Assembly: GCF_900176005.1 (NCBI RefSeq)
Contig: NZ_LT838272.1
Coordinates: forward strand, 1,135,587-1,199,586
Reading direction: 5' to 3'
From: Thermanaeromonas toyohensis ToBE
Lineage (GTDB): Bacteria > Bacillota > DSM-521 > Neomoorellales > Neomoorellaceae
Length of the DNA: 64,000 nt
Position 1 is the stretch's first letter, and each line of letters starts with the position of its first letter. The notes under the pieces were generated by a model. It did not search any database, was not told where the DNA came from, and saw nothing but the letters and a program-made list of their open reading frames with translations. Position numbers and translations under genes: made by a program. Positions 7,073-16,408 of this stretch are shown piece after piece.

Positions 7073-7573
7073 GTGAAGATTATAGAGCTTATAGATGAAC
7101 TAGAAAAGATAGTGGAGAAGTCGCCCAGGATCCCGTTTACTGAGCGGATTTTAGTTGAGGGGAGTTTGCTGCTCGATTACTTAGACCGGTTACGGACCCT
7201 GCTTCCAGATGAGCTGAGACAGGCCCAATGGATACAGCAAGAAAGGGAGCGCCTGCTTGCCGAAGCCCAGCAGCAAGCCAAGGAGCTTCTGGCTGAAGCG
7301 GAGCAAAAAGCTCAATCGCTAGTCCAAGAGACGGAGTTGGTAAAACAAGCCAGGGTAGAAGCCGGGGAGATAACAAGCAGGGCACGCCGGTTGGCCGCAG
7401 AGATTAAGACCAGGGCTGTAGCTTATGCTGACGAAGTCTTACGGGAGCTAGAAAACTATCTTTCGGAAATTCTATCCAATATAAAGCAGGGACGACAGGA
7501 ACTAGAGGCTTATCGTCCCAGCTCTTCTCCATCAGCGTCTCCGGATGATCAAGGACCAGACCCCAAGGCTTAA
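7073..7573 (+). CDS. Coiled-coil protein, ATP synthase subunit b-like helix
   Basis: A 166-aa soluble protein. Residues 55-140 are a long charged helix rich in Ala/Glu/Gln/Arg (LAEAQQQAKELLAEAEQKAQ region), similar to the b-subunit stalk or DivIVA-like coiled coils. It has no membrane anchor. The C-terminal 20 residues are Pro/Ser/Asp-rich and disordered. The start is GTG. Its 3' end overlaps the convergent ylbJ by 42 nt. The function is unknown; it sits where coaD is usual. Confidence 0.82.
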   Translation: MKIIELIDELEKIVEKSPRIPFTERILVEGSLLLDYLDRLRTLLPDELRQAQWIQQERERLLAEAQQQAKELLAEAEQKAQSLVQETELVKQARVEAGEITSRARRLAAEIKTRAVAYADEVLRELENYLSEILSNIKQGRQELEAYRPSSSPSASPDDQGPDPKA

Positions 7574-8749
7574 GAAAGCCAGGAAAGTAAAGATAAAGAA
7601 ATTCCATAACCCGAAGCTAATATAGTAAACCCATAGAGTTGGCCAGGAGGATGGAGGTGGTGAGAAAGGCCGTTCCAGGAGCTTAATTACGGGTTCTGCT
7701 GGGCCATAGAAAAATAGGACTAGCTGGGAAGCTAAAACGGCGTGGAAAAAGCGGGCCAATATAAAGGGCCAGAGGCGCAAGTTCGTAGAACTTATCATGG
7801 AGGCTACCTGGGCATGGATAGAAAGGCCAGCCCATCCCAAGATAAAGCTAATGGTGGCTAGGCGTGTAGTAAGCGGTAAAGGTAATTCACTGGCTAGTTT
7901 GGTTCCTATGGTCATCTCTAAACAACCAGCCACCAGGGCCGGGGCTACCTGGGGATCTAGGTTTAAAAGGCGGAGCAGGGGTTTTAGGATAAGGCTTAAG
8001 TTATTTGTCCACCCCCAAAGCTGGATCATGCGGATAAATACAGAGAAGACTATAATAAAGCCGCCTATGGTGAGGAGGGCTTGAAAGGAATGCCTGATGG
8101 CTTCCCCAAGGAGGTGTCCTAAAGGCGGGGACTTTTGTTGCTGCCCGCGCAAGAAGACTTCCCAGGCCCGGCGGAGCCAAAAACGCCAGGCCAGGGTTTC
8201 TTTAGAAGAGGCGGCATCAGAGCGTCGATAAAACCGGAATATAAGACCTAAGAATAAGTTAGCTCCATAATGAGCTGCGGCAATAATGGGTCCTATCTCG
8301 GGTTTTTGCAACATTCCTACGGCTACAGCCCCAAGCATGAAAAGTGGGCTAGCGTTATTTGTGAAACAGATTAACCGTTCTCCCTCTGCTGCTGTAAGGA
8401 CTCCTTGGTTTTTAAGCTGAGCTGTCAAAGAGGCGCTCAAGGGGGCCCCTGAAGCGTAACCCATGATCACTACTAAACCTGCTGCACCAGGGATATTAAA
8501 AAGGGGCCTCATGATCGGCTCTAAAAGCACTCCCAAAAAATGTATTATACCTAATCCCAATAAAAGCTGAGAAAGTACAAAAAAGGGCAGCAGAGCAGGC
8601 ACCACGATCTGCCACCAGGCTTGTAGACCGGTGAGGGCGGCCTCAAAGGCCTGGCGCGGGTGAAGGATGACGCTACCGGTAAGTATTACTATAAGTACAG
8701 TAGTGACAAGGTTTAGTATAAGAGAAGAAGGGGTTTTAGCCAATGCCAA
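7532..8749 (-). CDS. ylbJ: Sporulation integral membrane protein YlbJ
   Basis: YlbJ belongs to the nucleoside-recognition/gate-domain membrane family and is needed for spore cortex formation in Bacillus. The 405-aa product has about eight hydrophobic segments, including the N-terminal LILNLVTTVLIVILTGSVIL. It carries the family stretches PALLPFFVLSQLLLGLGI, GYASGAPLSASLTAQL and LICFTNNASPLFMLGAVAVG. It is divergent from ackA and overlaps the coiled-coil gene tail to tail. No terminator is evident. Confidence 0.9.
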   Translation of the reverse strand: MALAKTPSSLILNLVTTVLIVILTGSVILHPRQAFEAALTGLQAWWQIVVPALLPFFVLSQLLLGLGIIHFLGVLLEPIMRPLFNIPGAAGLVVIMGYASGAPLSASLTAQLKNQGVLTAAEGERLICFTNNASPLFMLGAVAVGMLQKPEIGPIIAAAHYGANLFLGLIFRFYRRSDAASSKETLAWRFWLRRAWEVFLRGQQQKSPPLGHLLGEAIRHSFQALLTIGGFIIVFSVFIRMIQLWGWTNNLSLILKPLLRLLNLDPQVAPALVAGCLEMTIGTKLASELPLPLTTRLATISFILGWAGLSIHAQVASMISSTNLRLWPFILARFFHAVLASQLVLFFYGPAEPVIKLLERPFSPPPSSWPTLWVYYISFGLWNFFIFTFLAFLSLGVWSLIIRRR

Positions 8750-8824
8750 TTATCCTACCCCCTCATTTTCAAATATACTAACGTTAAGATGGGATTAGAC
8801 CTTAAGGAGGGTGAAAGGGTAAAA

Positions 8825-10030
8825 GTGAAAATACTAGTACTCAATTGTGGAAGTTCCTCAGTAAAATATCAACTCTTTGATATGGCTGAGGAAAAATCCC
8901 TGGCCAAAGGATTGGTAGAACGCATAGGTCTTCCTGGTTCACGTTTAACTCATCGCCCGGTGGGCAAGGAAAAGATAGTAAAGGAGGTTCCCGTACCCGA
9001 TCACGGGGCAGCCATTAAGCTTTCCTTGGAAGCTTTAACTCATCCCCAGCATGGTGTAATAAAAGAATATAGCGAGATCCGCGGAATCGGTCACAGGGTG
9101 GTTCACGGTGGCTCCTTTTCTGCCTCAGTATTAATCGATTCCCAAACTAAGGATTTAATTGCGGAGCTAGAAGCCCTGGCTCCCCTACATAACGGCCCGG
9201 CTTTGCGAGGGATTACGGCTTGCGAGGTTATATTGCCCCACACGCCTCAGGTAGCTTGCTTTGATACAGCTTTTCATCAGACCATGCCAGATTACGTCTA
9301 TACTTACGCTTTACCCTATGAGCTTACTCAAAAATACCAGATCCGGCGTTATGGTTTCCATGGCACCTCCCATAAGTATGTAGCTCAACGGGCTGCTGAG
9401 CTGGTTGGCCGACCGTGGGGGGATCTTAAAATAATTACTTGCCACCTGGGTAACGGATCTAGTATCACAGCCATAAAAAACGGAAAATCTTATGACACCA
9501 GTATGGGATTTACACCTTTACCTGGCTTAGTCATGGGAACACGTTGTGGGGATATCGATCCAGCCATCGTAACATTTCTTATGGAGAAGGAAGGATGGAC
9601 TACTAAAGAGGTGGAGGAGGTTTTAAACCGACGTTCAGGAGTCCTGGGGGTTTCTGGCTTAAGCAGCGATTTTCGCGATATTGAGGAAGCTATGGAGGTC
9701 CAAAATGAGCGAGCCCGGTTAGCATGGGATATGTTTGTTTATAGTGTTCGCAAGTATATTGGAGCCTATATAGTAGCCCTGGGGGGGTTAGATGTTCTGG
9801 TCTTCACGGCTGGGCTAGGGGAAAACTCACCACGGGTTCGCCTGGACATTTGCCAGGGGTTGGACTTTTTAGGTATCCAAATTGACCAAGACAAGAATAA
9901 TGTACGTGGTGAGGAGAGGGAAATTACAGCGCCGGGGGCACAGGTGCGGACCTTTGTTATCCCGACTAATGAGGAATTGATGATCGCTAAGGATACTCAG
10001 GCTGTTTTACAGGAGAAGGGGTTAATGTAA
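8825..10030 (+). CDS. ackA: Acetate kinase
   Basis: AckA converts acetyl phosphate and ADP to acetate and ATP, the ATP-yielding last step of acetogenesis. The 401-aa product has every landmark: LVLNCGSSSVKYQLF, GHRVVHGG, FHGTSHKYV, CHLGNGSSITAIKNGKS and FTAGLGENS. I choose GTG 8825 because families begin at KILVLNCGSS; an upstream ATG (8789) adds 12 unlikely residues. AAGGAGG and a nearer AAAGGG precede it. No phosphotransacetylase gene is adjacent. Confidence 0.96.
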   Translation: MKILVLNCGSSSVKYQLFDMAEEKSLAKGLVERIGLPGSRLTHRPVGKEKIVKEVPVPDHGAAIKLSLEALTHPQHGVIKEYSEIRGIGHRVVHGGSFSASVLIDSQTKDLIAELEALAPLHNGPALRGITACEVILPHTPQVACFDTAFHQTMPDYVYTYALPYELTQKYQIRRYGFHGTSHKYVAQRAAELVGRPWGDLKIITCHLGNGSSITAIKNGKSYDTSMGFTPLPGLVMGTRCGDIDPAIVTFLMEKEGWTTKEVEEVLNRRSGVLGVSGLSSDFRDIEEAMEVQNERARLAWDMFVYSVRKYIGAYIVALGGLDVLVFTAGLGENSPRVRLDICQGLDFLGIQIDQDKNNVRGEEREITAPGAQVRTFVIPTNEELMIAKDTQAVLQEKGLM

Positions 10031-10079
10031 ACTTGCCTGTGAGGACAAGAGGGATGATCTACAGGTTTGTGGCCTACTG

Positions 10080-10109
10080 TTGACAGTATAGAAGGGTGTC
10101 CGTTATAAT
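10080..10109 (+). promoter_or_regulatory. Consensus sigma-A promoter for yceD-rpmF
   Basis: TTGACA (10080-10085), 18 nt, TATAAT (10104-10109), directly before the DUF177 gene at 10127. Confidence 0.85.
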
Positions 10110-10126
10110 GAGCGAGGTGAACCGCA

Positions 10127-10666
10127 GTGAAAATTGGGATAAATGAGCTTAAGATGAAACCGGGAAACCAATTAAGGTTTAGTTTTGAGGAAACGTGGAG
10201 GGAGCTTCAAGGAGGTAAAGAGAGCATTCCTGTGGTGGCACCGGTAAAGGTAGAAGGGGAACTTACAAACACAGGCAAGTTTATTTATTTAAAGGGCGAG
10301 GCTTCAACCAGTTTAAAGTTGCGCTGTGCCCGATGTTTAGAGACCTTTATTTATCCCCTTGAGGTACCCTTAGAAGAGGAATACTGTAGCGAGGCTGTAT
10401 TCCAGTCTCTTCCAGAGGAAGATGCCTTGCGGGATGAAGTCCGCGTTTATCAAGGGGATATTTTGGACTTAAAGCCTGCAGTGGAAGAGGCTTTTATCCT
10501 GGCTCTACCTATGAAATGGGTTTGTCAGGAGGAGTGCCGGGGGTTATGCCCCCGGTGCGGGAAGAACCTAAATATAGAACAATGCGATTGCCGGGAAGAA
10601 GAGGTTGATCCGCGCCTGGCCAAATTAGCCAAATTGTTATCTGAAGATAGGAAAGGAGGTTCGTAA
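10127..10666 (+). CDS. yceD: DUF177 protein YceD (rRNA accumulation protein)
   Basis: DUF177/YceD proteins accompany rpmF in most bacteria and affect 23S rRNA accumulation. The 179-aa product has the paired cysteines LRCARCLETF in the middle and a C-terminal CRGLCPRCGKNLNIEQCDC segment that can bind zinc, then DPRLAKLAKLL. The start is GTG with GCGAGGTG upstream. The rpmF start is 3 nt after its stop. Confidence 0.93.
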   Translation: MKIGINELKMKPGNQLRFSFEETWRELQGGKESIPVVAPVKVEGELTNTGKFIYLKGEASTSLKLRCARCLETFIYPLEVPLEEEYCSEAVFQSLPEEDALRDEVRVYQGDILDLKPAVEEAFILALPMKWVCQEECRGLCPRCGKNLNIEQCDCREEEVDPRLAKLAKLLSEDRKGGS

Positions 10667-10669
10667 AGG

Positions 10670-10855
10670 TTGGGAGTACCGAAAAGGAGGGTTTCTAAGG
10701 CCCGTAAGAATAAGCGGCGTTCTGCATGGGCTAAAATGTCTCCTCCCACCTTGGTACCTTGCCCGCAATGCCACGAGCTGAAACTTGTCCACCGGGTTTG
10801 CCCTCATTGTGGATACTATAAAGGGCGAGAGGTGCTTAAAGTAGCTGAGGAGTAG
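10670..10855 (+). CDS. rpmF: 50S ribosomal protein L32
   Basis: A 61-aa L32 of the zinc-binding type: basic N-terminus GVPKRRVSKARKNKRRS and two CxxC pairs (CPQC, CPHC) followed by YYKGREVL. The start is TTG with GGAGG (in AAAGGAGG) upstream. It is the usual partner of yceD, with a terminator 8 nt downstream. Confidence 0.97.
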   Translation: MGVPKRRVSKARKNKRRSAWAKMSPPTLVPCPQCHELKLVHRVCPHCGYYKGREVLKVAEE

Positions 10856-10862
10856 ATTTTAA

Positions 10863-10889
10863 ACCGGCAATGGAGCCGGTTTTATTTTT
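10863..10889 (+). terminator. Terminator after rpmF
   Basis: ACCGGC (10863-10868) / GCCGGT (10875-10880), loop AATGGA, then TTTATTTTT. It separates rpmF from the fapR promoter. Confidence 0.85.
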
Positions 10890-10907
10890 AGGAAGCTTTG
10901 TTAGGCC

Positions 10908-10936
10908 TTGCATAAAAGTGCCAACCCGTCTATACT
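10908..10936 (+). promoter_or_regulatory. Sigma-A promoter of the fapR-fab operon
   Basis: TTGCAT (10908-10913), 17-nt spacer, TATACT (10931-10936). The following genes are tightly packed. Confidence 0.7.
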
Positions 10937-10954
10937 TATTATAGCCTGGTAATA
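10937..10954 (+). promoter_or_regulatory. Candidate FapR operator
   Basis: TATTATAGCCTGGTAATA is an interrupted palindrome (arms TATTA/TAATA) immediately after the -10 element, at the transcription start. FapR is known to control its own operon in Bacillus at such a place, but the arms differ from the Bacillus TTAGTA-type consensus. Confidence 0.35.
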
Positions 10955-10987
10955 TTACATGGTCCCAAAGAAGGTCGGAGATAATCC

Positions 10988-11578
10988 GTGCCACGGCTAC
11001 GCAGCAGGCGGGAAGAGCGCCAAAAGGCCCTCCTCCGGTACTTAGAAGAGCATCCCTTCGCCACCGATGAAGAACTGGCGGCGCGGTTTAAGGTGAGTAT
11101 TCCGACCATCCGCTTGGACCGCTTGGCTTTAGGGATCCCAGAAGTGCGGGAGCGGGTGATGACTTTAGCCCAGGAAGCACGAACCCGGATGCGGGGGATT
11201 ACGGAGGAGGAATTGATAGGGGAGCTGATAGAACTCCAGCCCGGACGGTTAGGTATCTCCTTGCTAGAAGTACGTCCTGAGATGCTAATTAAGCCTGGGG
11301 GAGCGTGCCGTGGCTATTATCTTTTTGCCCAGGCTAATTCCCTAGCTCTGGCCACGGTAGGCAAGGAAATGGTTTTAACCAGCAGCGCCCGGGTACGGTA
11401 TCGGCGTCCGGTGTATGAAGGGGAGAAAGTAATAGCTAGGGCTACAGTCAAGGTGCAGCGAGGAAGTACATTCCTGGTTTCTGTCCATTCACGCGTCAAC
11501 ACAGAAATAGTTTTTAAAGGCCAATTTGTGATCATGGCTCCCGAAGTGGAGAGTAACCAAGGAGGAGTAACCAGTTGA
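10988..11578 (+). CDS. fapR: Fatty acid/phospholipid synthesis repressor FapR
   Basis: FapR senses malonyl-CoA and represses lipid synthesis genes. The 196-aa product has an N-terminal winged helix (DEELAARFKVSIPTIRLDRL, residues 22-41) and a C-terminal hot-dog domain (from about residue 95) that binds the ligand, including RPVYEGEKVIARATVKV. The start is GTG. It overlaps plsX by 4 nt and heads the operon it is expected to regulate. Confidence 0.94.
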   Translation: MPRLRSRREERQKALLRYLEEHPFATDEELAARFKVSIPTIRLDRLALGIPEVRERVMTLAQEARTRMRGITEEELIGELIELQPGRLGISLLEVRPEMLIKPGGACRGYYLFAQANSLALATVGKEMVLTSSARVRYRRPVYEGEKVIARATVKVQRGSTFLVSVHSRVNTEIVFKGQFVIMAPEVESNQGGVTS

Positions 11579-12594
11579 AAATAGCTGTGGATGCCATGGG
11601 TGGCGATCATGCGCCGGCGGCCGTTGTGCGGGGTGCGGTAAGGGCGGCCGAAGAGGGTTTAGCTGAGATTATCCTGGTAGGAGATGCTAGCGCTATAGAA
11701 AGAGAGCTTAAAGCTCTTCCAGCTACTAAAAAATTAGAGGTTGTACATACTGAACAGGTCATTACTAATGAGGAACCCCCAGCGCTAGCCCTACGACGCA
11801 AAAGGGAAGCTTCCATCGCCCTTGCTACGCGATTAGTAAAGGAGGGCCGTGCCCAGGCGGTAGTTTCCGCCGGAAGTACAGGTGCCCAGATGGCGGCTGC
11901 CCTTCTTATCCTCGGCCGTAGCGGGAACATCCAACGGCCAGCTATTGCTACCCTTTTGCCCACCCTTCAAGGTCCCAAGCTACTCTTAGATGCGGGGGCT
12001 AATGTAGATTGCCGCCCCGAGCATCTCTATGAGTTTGCCCACATGGGAAGCCTCTATGCTAGCAAAATTTTGGGTGTTTCTGAACCCCGCGTGGGTCTCG
12101 TAAATATTGGGACAGAAGCTGCTAAGGGGAATGAAGTAACTTTAGCAGCTTATCAATTGCTAAAAGAAGCGGAAATTAATTTTGTAGGCAATGTAGAAGC
12201 CCGGGATCTCCCGCGTGGGGTGGCCGATGTCTACGTATGTGACGGCTTTACGGGCAATGCCTTGCTTAAATTTGGAGAAGGCCTGGCCGAGGCTTTCTTT
12301 ATTAAAATTCAGAGCGAAGTAAACAAGAGCTTTACTGCCCGTTTAGGGGCAGCTCTCCTTTTGCCTACTTTACGGCGTCTTAAGCGGGAGGTGGATTATG
12401 CCGAGTACGGTGGGGCTCCCCTTTTAGGGGTTCAAGGCATCAGCATAATATGTCATGGCAGCTCCGACGAACGGGCTATTTACAACGCTATCCGAGTAGC
12501 AGTGCGTTGTGTGCAGGAAAGGCTCGTAGAGAGCCTGGGGCTACTCCCAAGAATTAATAGCGAGAGAAAGAAGGTGGAGGATTGGCAGGGTTAA
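11575..12594 (+). CDS. plsX: Phosphate acyltransferase PlsX
   Basis: PlsX makes acyl phosphate from acyl-ACP for phosphatidic acid synthesis. The 339-aa product opens with KIAVDAMGGDHAP and contains VSAGSTGAQMAAALLILGR, LLDAGANVDCRP, NIGTEAAKGN and VCDGFTGNALLKF, all typical. The start is TTG, overlapping fapR, and its end overlaps the TTG start of fabH by 13 nt. Confidence 0.96.
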   Translation: MKIAVDAMGGDHAPAAVVRGAVRAAEEGLAEIILVGDASAIERELKALPATKKLEVVHTEQVITNEEPPALALRRKREASIALATRLVKEGRAQAVVSAGSTGAQMAAALLILGRSGNIQRPAIATLLPTLQGPKLLLDAGANVDCRPEHLYEFAHMGSLYASKILGVSEPRVGLVNIGTEAAKGNEVTLAAYQLLKEAEINFVGNVEARDLPRGVADVYVCDGFTGNALLKFGEGLAEAFFIKIQSEVNKSFTARLGAALLLPTLRRLKREVDYAEYGGAPLLGVQGISIICHGSSDERAIYNAIRVAVRCVQERLVESLGLLPRINSERKKVEDWQG

Positions 12595-13580
12595 AAAGGG
12601 CTGGTATTATTGGTACAGGTTCCTACTTACCAGAAAGAGTTTTGACTAATGAAGATCTGGAAAAGATAGTGGATACTAGTGACGAGTGGATACGTACCAG
12701 AACTGGTATCCGGGAGCGCCGTGTGGCTAGGGAGCAGGAGGCCGCCTCTGACTTAAGCCTAAAAGCTTCTGAGCGGGCTTTAGAGAGTGCCGGGGTAAGA
12801 GCAGAGGAGATCGAGTTAATTATTGTAGCTACGGTTACACCGGATACCCTTTTCCCAGCTACAGCCTGTCTAGTACAGGATAGGCTGGGGGCTAAAAAGG
12901 CCGCTTGTTTTGATCTTTCTGCCGGTTGTACTGGCTTTTTATACGCCTTAGGGGTAGCCCAGCAATTCGTGGCCTGTGGAACCTATCAGAAGGTTCTTGT
13001 CATTGGAGTGGATGTATTAACCAAGATTATTAACTGGGATGATAGGAGCACTTGTGTTTTGTTTGGTGATGGGGCGGGTGCAGTAGTGCTAGGGCCTGTT
13101 CCCGAAGAGGAGGGGATACTTTCCCTTTACCTAGGAGCTGACGGGAGCGGCGGTCCATTACTGGTAATGCCGGCGGGAGGTTCGAGGTTACCGGCTTCAC
13201 TAGATACAGTAACGCGCAAATTGCATACTATTCACATGCAAGGCTCAGAGGTTTTTAAATTCGCGGTACGGATCATGGGAGAAGCTTCCCTGAAAGCCCT
13301 TGAGCAAGCTAGTCTGACCAAGGAAGATATAGATCTTTTGATCCCCCACCAAGCTAATATGCGCATTATAGAGGCGGGGATGAAAAGGTTGGGTTTACCG
13401 CCAGAAAAGGTTTATGTTAACCTCGATCGGTACGGCAACATGTCTAGCGCCTCTATACCTGTGGCCCTCGATGAGGCGCAAAAGCAAGGGAAGCTTGCCC
13501 GGGGTGATAACGTACTCCTCGTTTCCTTTGGTGCTGGTCTTACTTGGGGAGCGGCAGTGGTAAGATGGAGCATGGATTAA
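12582..13580 (+). CDS. fabH: Beta-ketoacyl-ACP synthase III FabH
   Basis: FabH condenses acetyl-CoA-type primers with malonyl-ACP to begin fatty acid synthesis. The 332-aa product carries the catalytic triad: Cys in DLSAGCTGFLYAL, His in LLIPHQANMRII and Asn in LDRYGNMSSASIP. The start is TTG inside the end of plsX with GGTGGAGG before it. Fully consistent in length and order. Confidence 0.97.
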   Translation: MAGLKRAGIIGTGSYLPERVLTNEDLEKIVDTSDEWIRTRTGIRERRVAREQEAASDLSLKASERALESAGVRAEEIELIIVATVTPDTLFPATACLVQDRLGAKKAACFDLSAGCTGFLYALGVAQQFVACGTYQKVLVIGVDVLTKIINWDDRSTCVLFGDGAGAVVLGPVPEEEGILSLYLGADGSGGPLLVMPAGGSRLPASLDTVTRKLHTIHMQGSEVFKFAVRIMGEASLKALEQASLTKEDIDLLIPHQANMRIIEAGMKRLGLPPEKVYVNLDRYGNMSSASIPVALDEAQKQGKLARGDNVLLVSFGAGLTWGAAVVRWSMD

Positions 13581-13622
13581 AAAGATTTGGGGAGCCAGAA
13601 TGGGAAGGGGAGGCTATTTATC

Positions 13623-14573
13623 GTGTGGCGTACGCCCTTATGCGATCTTTTGGGCATTACCTATCCTATCCTCCAGGGTGGTATGGCCTGGGTGGCCACA
13701 GGGGAGCTGGCAGCAGCGGTCTCCTCTGCTGGAGGGTTAGGGATAATTGGGGCAGGTAACGCCCCACCGGAGATGGTTAGGCAAGAGATCCGTAAGGTCC
13801 GGGAGCGTACAGATCGTCCCTTCGGGGTAAACCTCTATTATATGTCTCCTTACATAGAAGAGCTGGTGGACCTGGTAGTGGAAGAGCGGGTGCCGGTGGT
13901 TACTACGGGAGCAGGGAATCCTGGTAAGCATCTTCCGCGGTTCCGGGAAGCCGGGATCAAGGTTATCCCTGTAGTAGCCTCTGTGGCCCTGGCTAAGCGG
14001 TTGGAACGCTTGGGTGTTGATGCTCTTATAGCCGAAGGGATGGAATGTGGGGGACATATTGGAGAGATAACCACCATGGCGCTAGTACCCCAAATTGTAG
14101 ACGCTGTTAAAATACCGGTGATCGCAGCAGGAGGTATCGCTGATGGTCGCGGCTTGGCTGCAGCTTTAGCTTTAGGAGCTCAAGGGGTGCAAATGGGGAC
14201 CCGTTTTATCTGCGCTAGCGAATGTACAGTACATCCCAATTACAAGGAGGCTATCTTGCGGGCTGGAGATCGGGATACGGTAGTAACCGGTGGTCATGGG
14301 CATTATGTTCGCGTCCTGCGCAATAAATTATCTCGCCAGTTTGAAGAGCTAGCTGCTCGGGGCGCTAGTTGGGAAGAAATGGATAAACTAGGTGCGGGGA
14401 AACTACGGGCAGCAGCCGTAGAGGGAGATATAGAGTATGGCTCTGTCATGGCTGGTCAAATAGCTGCTTTGGTCAAAGAGATTAAACCCGCAGCCGAAAT
14501 TATTAAGGAAGTAATGGAAGAGGCTACAGCTATACTTTTCCGGCTGGGCGACATGGTAAAAGGTGGAAATTAA
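13623..14573 (+). CDS. fabK: Enoyl-ACP reductase II FabK (FMN-dependent)
   Basis: FabK is the flavin-dependent enoyl-ACP reductase that closes the elongation cycle; it replaces FabI. The 316-aa product has LCDLLGITYPILQGGMAWVA, NLYYMSPY and the FMN-binding IAAGGIADGRG followed by GAQGVQMGTRF. I place the start at GTG 13623, with GGGGAGG 9 nt upstream; longer readings add residues not seen in the family. It lies 42 nt after fabH. Confidence 0.93.
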   Translation: MWRTPLCDLLGITYPILQGGMAWVATGELAAAVSSAGGLGIIGAGNAPPEMVRQEIRKVRERTDRPFGVNLYYMSPYIEELVDLVVEERVPVVTTGAGNPGKHLPRFREAGIKVIPVVASVALAKRLERLGVDALIAEGMECGGHIGEITTMALVPQIVDAVKIPVIAAGGIADGRGLAAALALGAQGVQMGTRFICASECTVHPNYKEAILRAGDRDTVVTGGHGHYVRVLRNKLSRQFEELAARGASWEEMDKLGAGKLRAAAVEGDIEYGSVMAGQIAALVKEIKPAAEIIKEVMEEATAILFRLGDMVKGGN

Positions 14574-14683
14574 AGGGAGTAAAAGAAAAAATTTAAGGGA
14601 GAAAAGATTTTAAGAGATTTTAAAGGGAAAAGACAAAGAAGAGGAAAAAGATAAAGAGGAAGAAATAAAAAGGAGGAGAAACT
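14574..14683 (+). other. Purine-rich intergenic tract
   Basis: About 110 nt between fabK and fabD are nearly all A and G on the plus strand, ending in AAAAAGGAGGAG before fabD. No gene or terminator is visible. It could be an unstructured loading region for ribosomes or simple drift. Confidence 0.6.
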
Positions 14684-15625
14684 TTGCAGGCTGGTATTGT
14701 CTTTGTATTTCCAGGCCAAGGCTCCCAGTATGTAGGTATGGGAAAGGAACTAGCCCAGGCCTTCCCTATAGCTGCCCAGACCTTTAAGGAAGCGGAGGAA
14801 ACTCTAGGTTGGCCCTTAACTAAGCTTTGTTTTGAGGGCCCACCGGAGGAACTGGCCCAAACCCAGATCACCCAGCCGGCTGTTTTGGCGGTAGAGGTAG
14901 CGTGTTTGCGCGTTCTTACAGAACATGGTGTAGAGCCTCAGGCGGCGGCTGGCCATAGCTTAGGAGAATATGCAGCGCTGGTGGCAGCAGGAAGTCTAAG
15001 TTTTCCTCAGGCGTTAAAGCTCGTTGCTCGGCGGGGGGAGCTCATGGCCCAGGCTTGTGCACCAGGCAAAGGAGGCATGGTAGCTGTTTTGGGGGTTTCC
15101 GCGGCCCAGGTGGAAGAGATATGTCGACGGGTAAAGAGGGGGGTAGCAGAACCGGCTAATTATAACGCACCTGGGCAGGTAGTGGTGGCTGGGGACCAGG
15201 AGGGCTTAGAAGAACTTATGGAGTTAGCTCGAAAGGAAGGAGCCAAAAGGGTGGTACAGCTTAATGTCAGTGGTCCCTTCCATTCTAGCCTGATGAAGCC
15301 GGCTGCCGAGGGGTTGAAGGTGGAATTAGAAAGGGTCACTTTCTCCCGCCCCAGGATTCCGGTAGTCTCCAACGTTACTGCTGACTATGTCCAGGAGGTC
15401 GAAGAGATTAGGCAAAATCTAATAACCCAAGTAGCTAGCCCAGTCCGTTGGGAGGAGAGTATTAAAAGATTGATTAGCGATGGCTTCGAGATCTTTATAG
15501 AGGTAGGTCCAGGGAACGTACTGAGCGGCCTGGTACGGCGTATAGCACCTGAGGTGAAACTTGCCCGCGTGGAAGATCCGGAAACTTTGGTTAACACATT
15601 AAAGATGCTGGGGAAGGAGGGCTAG
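14684..15625 (+). CDS. fabD: Malonyl-CoA:ACP transacylase FabD
   Basis: FabD loads malonyl groups onto ACP. The 313-aa product has [14 protein letters not shown], the nucleophile motif [10 protein letters not shown] and the catalytic His in [10 protein letters not shown]. The start is TTG behind AAAAAGGAGGAG. fabG begins 1 nt after the stop. Confidence 0.97.
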   Translation: MQAGIVFVFPGQGSQYVGMGKELAQAFPIAAQTFKEAEETLGWPLTKLCFEGPPEELAQTQITQPAVLAVEVACLRVLTEHGVEPQAAAGHSLGEYAALVAAGSLSFPQALKLVARRGELMAQACAPGKGGMVAVLGVSAAQVEEICRRVKRGVAEPANYNAPGQVVVAGDQEGLEELMELARKEGAKRVVQLNVSGPFHSSLMKPAAEGLKVELERVTFSRPRIPVVSNVTADYVQEVEEIRQNLITQVASPVRWEESIKRLISDGFEIFIEVGPGNVLSGLVRRIAPEVKLARVEDPETLVNTLKMLGKEG

Positions 15626-15626
15626 C

Positions 15627-16370
15627 GTGATCCTGGCCGGACAGGTAGCGGTGGTTACTGGAGCTTCACGGGGAATAGGGAGGGCTACTGCCTTAGCTTT
15701 AGCCCGCGCGGGAGCCAAGGTGGTGGTAAATTACCTAACCCAAGAAGAGGCGGCCCTGGAAGTGGTAAACCTTATTCATCAGGGAGGAGGCCAGGCCCTG
15801 GCCCTAAAGGGGGATGTGTCCCAAAAGGAGGAGGCCCAGGCCCTTATTGAAGGCGCTTTATCCGCTTTTGGAAGGGTGGACATCTTGGTAAACAATGCGG
15901 GCATTACCCGGGATAATCTCCTCCTACGGATGCGCCATGAGGACTGGGAAGCTGTTTTACGGACCAATCTCACAGGGGTTTTTTTCTGCTGCCAGGCAGC
16001 TCTAAAGCCCATGTTCCGCCAGCGTACAGGGCGGATTATAAATATCACCTCAGTGGTGGGCTTGACTGGAAATACGGGGCAGGCCAATTATGCGGCAGCC
16101 AAGGCAGGGGTCATCGGCTTTACCAAATCGTTGGCTAAAGAAGTGGCTTCCCGGGGTATACTGGTCAATGCTGTAGCCCCTGGCTTTATAACCACCGATA
16201 TGACAGAAAACTTAGGAGAGGAGGTGCGCAAGTCTTTCCTAGAACGTATTCCTTTGGGCCGGCCGGGACAGCCAGAAGAAGTGGCGGATGTAGTGGTGTT
16301 TTTGGCTTCTCCGGCCTCCCGTTACATCACAGGACAGGTTATTGTCGTAGATGGGGGCCTTAGTATGTAA
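15627..16370 (+). CDS. fabG: 3-oxoacyl-ACP reductase FabG
   Basis: NADPH-dependent ketoreductase of the fatty acid cycle. The 247-aa product shows [16 protein letters not shown] (cofactor site), [14 protein letters not shown], catalytic Ser-Tyr-Lys in ITSVVG and YAAAKAG, and the C-terminal [17 protein letters not shown]. The start is GTG. All lengths are normal. Confidence 0.97.
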   Translation: MILAGQVAVVTGASRGIGRATALALARAGAKVVVNYLTQEEAALEVVNLIHQGGGQALALKGDVSQKEEAQALIEGALSAFGRVDILVNNAGITRDNLLLRMRHEDWEAVLRTNLTGVFFCCQAALKPMFRQRTGRIINITSVVGLTGNTGQANYAAAKAGVIGFTKSLAKEVASRGILVNAVAPGFITTDMTENLGEEVRKSFLERIPLGRPGQPEEVADVVVFLASPASRYITGQVIVVDGGLSM

Positions 16371-16408
16371 CGGGATATTGTTTTATTCTTGGAAGGAGGT
16401 GAACTAGG

